Assembly: GCA_900315565.1 (NCBI GenBank)
Contig: OMZS01000026.1
Coordinates: forward strand, 21,181-85,180
Length of the DNA stretch: 64,000 nt
Source: an uncultured Prevotellaceae bacterium
Lineage (GTDB): Bacteria; Bacteroidota; Bacteroidia; Bacteroidales; Bacteroidaceae
Direction: 5' to 3'
The notes under the pieces were generated by a model. It saw nothing but the letters and a program-made list of their open reading frames with translations, did no database searches and was not told the DNA's origin. The position numbers and the translations under genes are program-made. Positions 62,026 to 64,000 of the stretch are shown in pieces. Positions within the stretch are counted from its first letter, which is position 1. Each line of letters begins with the position of its first letter.

Positions 62026-63711
62026 TTACTTCGACGAAACCAATGTTGGCGGCTGTAAAATCTTCTCGTATTCCGAAGGACTATTGAGCAACTTGCAGGC
62101 TTCGCTAAACATCTTGTCGTAGCGCAGACCTAACTCAACAGAACCTTTCTGATAATAATAAAACGCCACAATGTCGCTTTCTATCATTTCTTTGATGACG
62201 GCCTTGTGCTTGTCGAGGTCTTTGCCCAGATTGTGCTTCAGCTTTTTCTCCAGATTGTCAAACTCATCCTTGGCATCCTCGTAGTAGCCCTCAAATTCTG
62301 CCATTCGTTTCAGATTTTTCAGTATTTTTTCACTTTCTGGATCATAAGTGAACCCACTCGCTATAACGCGCTGTTTAAACTCCTCGTAGTCTGCGTCGGT
62401 CAGTTTGAAATCGCGCGGATTGGCAATCGTTGGATGCGCCAGGTAGTAGTCGAGCTCGTAGTTATAAAGTACGTCGGCAGAATCGCGACTTGAGGCTTGC
62501 AAATAATAGGCAAGGTTGGGCAGCGAGTCGGGCTTTACTTCCACATCGGGCTTAATGCCTCCACCATCGCGCACTTCACGACCATTCTTCGTGTAAAACA
62601 CTTTGGTAAGCGAGTCGGCAACATGCTCGGTATAGCCTCCATGGCCATGCCGGTAGTTGATAGCCTGAATACAGCGCCCGCTGGGAATAAAATACTTGTT
62701 GGAGGTGAGTTTCAGGTTTCCGTTGTAGGGCAAGTCTATCGTCATTTGCACCAGCCCCTTACCATAAGTGCGTGTGCCTAGAATCACGGCGCGGTCTAAA
62801 TCCTGCAACGCTCCACTGGTGATTTCACTGGCCGAGGCCGAATTGCCGTTCACTAGTACCACAACAGGCATTAATGAATCGAGCGGCTCAACTGTCGTCA
62901 CATAGTCACGGCTCACTTTCTTCAGTTTGCCACGGTTGCTCACCACGTTGACGCCCTTAGGAACAAACATGTTTACAATATGTACAGCTTCCTGCTCTGA
63001 GCCACCACCATTCCCGCGAAGGTCAAACACCAGTTTTCTCATGCCCTGCTTTTTCAGGTCGATAAACGCACGACGCACCTCACGACTGCTGTTTTCAGTG
63101 AAACCACTCAGCAGAATATAACCTATACTGTCGTTTTGCAGGCCATAATATGGAATAGTAGGATTCTGAATCTGACGACGGGTAATCTTCATTTGCATTG
63201 TCTTTCCCGTAGAAGGGCGTTTGATTTTCAGAAGAAAACTAGTACCAGCCTCGCCCCGCAGATGCGAACTCACATAGCTCACGTCCTTGTCAATCATCGA
63301 CTCATCGTCAATACTCAGAATGATATCACCCATCTTGAGGCCTGCCTCTTGCGCAGGATTTCCCTCATAAGGTTCGTAAATACGCACACGCTTGATGCTT
63401 GAGTCGTAGTGAATGGTCGAGCCTATCCCCGCATATATGTTTCCCGTAAAAATACTCTTCAAATCTTGCATTTTTTCTTCGGGATAATACTCCGTGTACG
63501 GGTCAAGACTCTTCAACATCGCATCGATACCTGCGCCAATAGTCTCAGCAGCATCAAGCGTATCAACGTAAATCATGTCCAAGTTCTTGTAAATAGTATT
63601 AAACACTTCCAGATTCTTGGCCACCTCCAAATGATGGTCTTTGTTCTCTTGTGCCGCAGCCGGCATCACTACCGCCAACAGCAGCAAAAACGTTAGTTTC
63701 CTTATTTTCAT
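62026..63711 (-). CDS. S41-family C-terminal processing protease
   Basis: 561 residues: signal peptide (MKIRKLTFLLLLAVVMPAAAQ), N-terminal helical region (FNTIYKNLDMIYVDTLDAAETIGAGIDAMLKSLDPYTEYY), PDZ domain (IYEPYEGNPAQEAGLKMGDIILSIDDESM), and the catalytic domain with Ser in VNGNSASASEI and Lys in RTYGKGLVQM. It is a tail-specific protease of the periplasm. Followed on the minus strand by ung 32 bp downstream. A -7-like TAATTTTG is at 63795-63802 (minus strand) without a good -33. Confidence 0.93.
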   Translation of the reverse strand: MKIRKLTFLLLLAVVMPAAAQENKDHHLEVAKNLEVFNTIYKNLDMIYVDTLDAAETIGAGIDAMLKSLDPYTEYYPEEKMQDLKSIFTGNIYAGIGSTIHYDSSIKRVRIYEPYEGNPAQEAGLKMGDIILSIDDESMIDKDVSYVSSHLRGEAGTSFLLKIKRPSTGKTMQMKITRRQIQNPTIPYYGLQNDSIGYILLSGFTENSSREVRRAFIDLKKQGMRKLVFDLRGNGGGSEQEAVHIVNMFVPKGVNVVSNRGKLKKVSRDYVTTVEPLDSLMPVVVLVNGNSASASEITSGALQDLDRAVILGTRTYGKGLVQMTIDLPYNGNLKLTSNKYFIPSGRCIQAINYRHGHGGYTEHVADSLTKVFYTKNGREVRDGGGIKPDVEVKPDSLPNLAYYLQASSRDSADVLYNYELDYYLAHPTIANPRDFKLTDADYEEFKQRVIASGFTYDPESEKILKNLKRMAEFEGYYEDAKDEFDNLEKKLKHNLGKDLDKHKAVIKEMIESDIVAFYYYQKGSVELGLRYDKMFSEACKLLNSPSEYEKILQPPTLVSSK

Positions 63712-63842
63712 TGATGCAATAGTTCCTGTCGAGGTTTTCTTGTATTTATAATGAATTTATCGAATAAAATAAAGGCTGTCACCATATTTTTCTGCAAAAT
63801 TACACTATTTTTGAGTACAAACTAAATTTTTTCGCAAAAAAA

Positions 63843-63874
63843 TTTGGTCATTTCAGAAAAACGACGTACTTTTG
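63843..63874 (+). promoter_or_regulatory. Bacteroidetes promoter of tRNA-Asn
   Basis: TTTG (63843-63846), 20 bp, TACTTTTG (63867-63874), 28 bp before the tRNA. Confidence 0.75.
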
Positions 63875-63902
63875 CATCCGCAAATCAGAAATGATTGTAT
63901 TT

Positions 63903-63976
63903 GCTTCAGTAGCTCAGTTGGTTAGAGCACCTGACTGTTAATCAGGGGGTCGTTGGTTCAAGCCCATCCTGAAGCG
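63903..63976 (+). tRNA. tRNA-Asn (GTT)
   Basis: Acceptor GCTTCAG pairs with CTGAAGC; D arm AGCTCAGTTGGTTAGAGC; anticodon loop CTGTTAA with anticodon GTT; T arm GTTGGTTCAAGCCCATC, imperfect in the outer pair; discriminator G, no encoded CCA. Confidence 0.93.
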
Positions 63977-64000
63977 CCTTAAAAATCAAGGAGTTACGAG

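Overview
The window looks like chromosome of a Bacteroidales bacterium, most probably a Prevotella-type species (Prevotellaceae). Evidence: many promoters of the Bacteroidetes form TTTG-N19/20-TAnnTTTG, SusC/SusD and TonB-family outer membrane proteins, a glycine-lipid acyltransferase pair, a C10 (interpain/streptopain) protease, an HU-related protein followed by a 30-residue 'smalltalk' peptide, and the SufBCDS iron-sulfur operon.

Layout. 1-3.5 kb: 3' end of a dGTPase gene, the glsB/glsA-like pair, smalltalk and HU-related genes. 3.8-9.2 kb: a TonB-type receptor, the remnant of a radical-SAM/SPASM peptide maturase, a membrane-anchored TPR-HTH regulator, and a secreted protein with a 66-bp tandem repeat. 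9.2-14.8 kb: a carbohydrate locus (OprB-like porin, GH78 rhamnosidase, GH43 arabinanase-like enzyme) in which both hydrolase genes are broken. 15-18 kb: M15 peptidase lipoprotein, luxS, a Fic protein behind what looks like an hsdM remnant, tRNA-Pro. 18.2-21.6 kb: murF, divergent from folP-cdaA. 21.6-32.3 kb: a SusCD locus with two surface lipoproteins, a C10 cysteine protease and no glycosidase, preceded by a WYL regulator; this suggests protein or peptide use. 32.4-43.1 kb: rnhB, a repeat-rich interval, and the suf genes (sufB, sufC, sufD, sufS) interrupted by a PAP2 phosphatase gene with a leftover sufB fragment and by two envelope genes. 43.4-46 kb: a small barrel protein with repeats at its promoter and a second TPR-HTH regulator. 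46.1-50.9 kb: rimP-nusA-infB with a terminator-like leader hairpin. 51-54.4 kb: NUDIX, a lipoprotein, a Y1 (RAYT-like) transposase fused to a possible SLOG-like domain, a repeat cluster and a candidate small RNA. 54.4-64 kb: gpmI, a GH95 fucosidase operon with an AraC regulator, a DUF3109-like protein, ung, an S41 protease and tRNA-Asn.

The most unusual signal is a family of 21-bp-period tandem repeats. Three intergenic copies sit next to an 18-bp palindrome (AAATTCTCTAGAGAATTT, one copy with one mismatch). Arrays of the same period also lie in frame inside sufS, inside the transposase gene and in front of a small membrane protein. The unit sequence differs between arrays but the period is 21 bp in all of them, and one palindrome-array lies beside the transposase gene. 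I know of no description of this combination. Several genes also show recent damage or insertion: the SPASM remnant, GH78 with a poly-G frameshift, GH43 with a deletion, the hsdM remnant, an extra segment in rnhB and the split suf operon.
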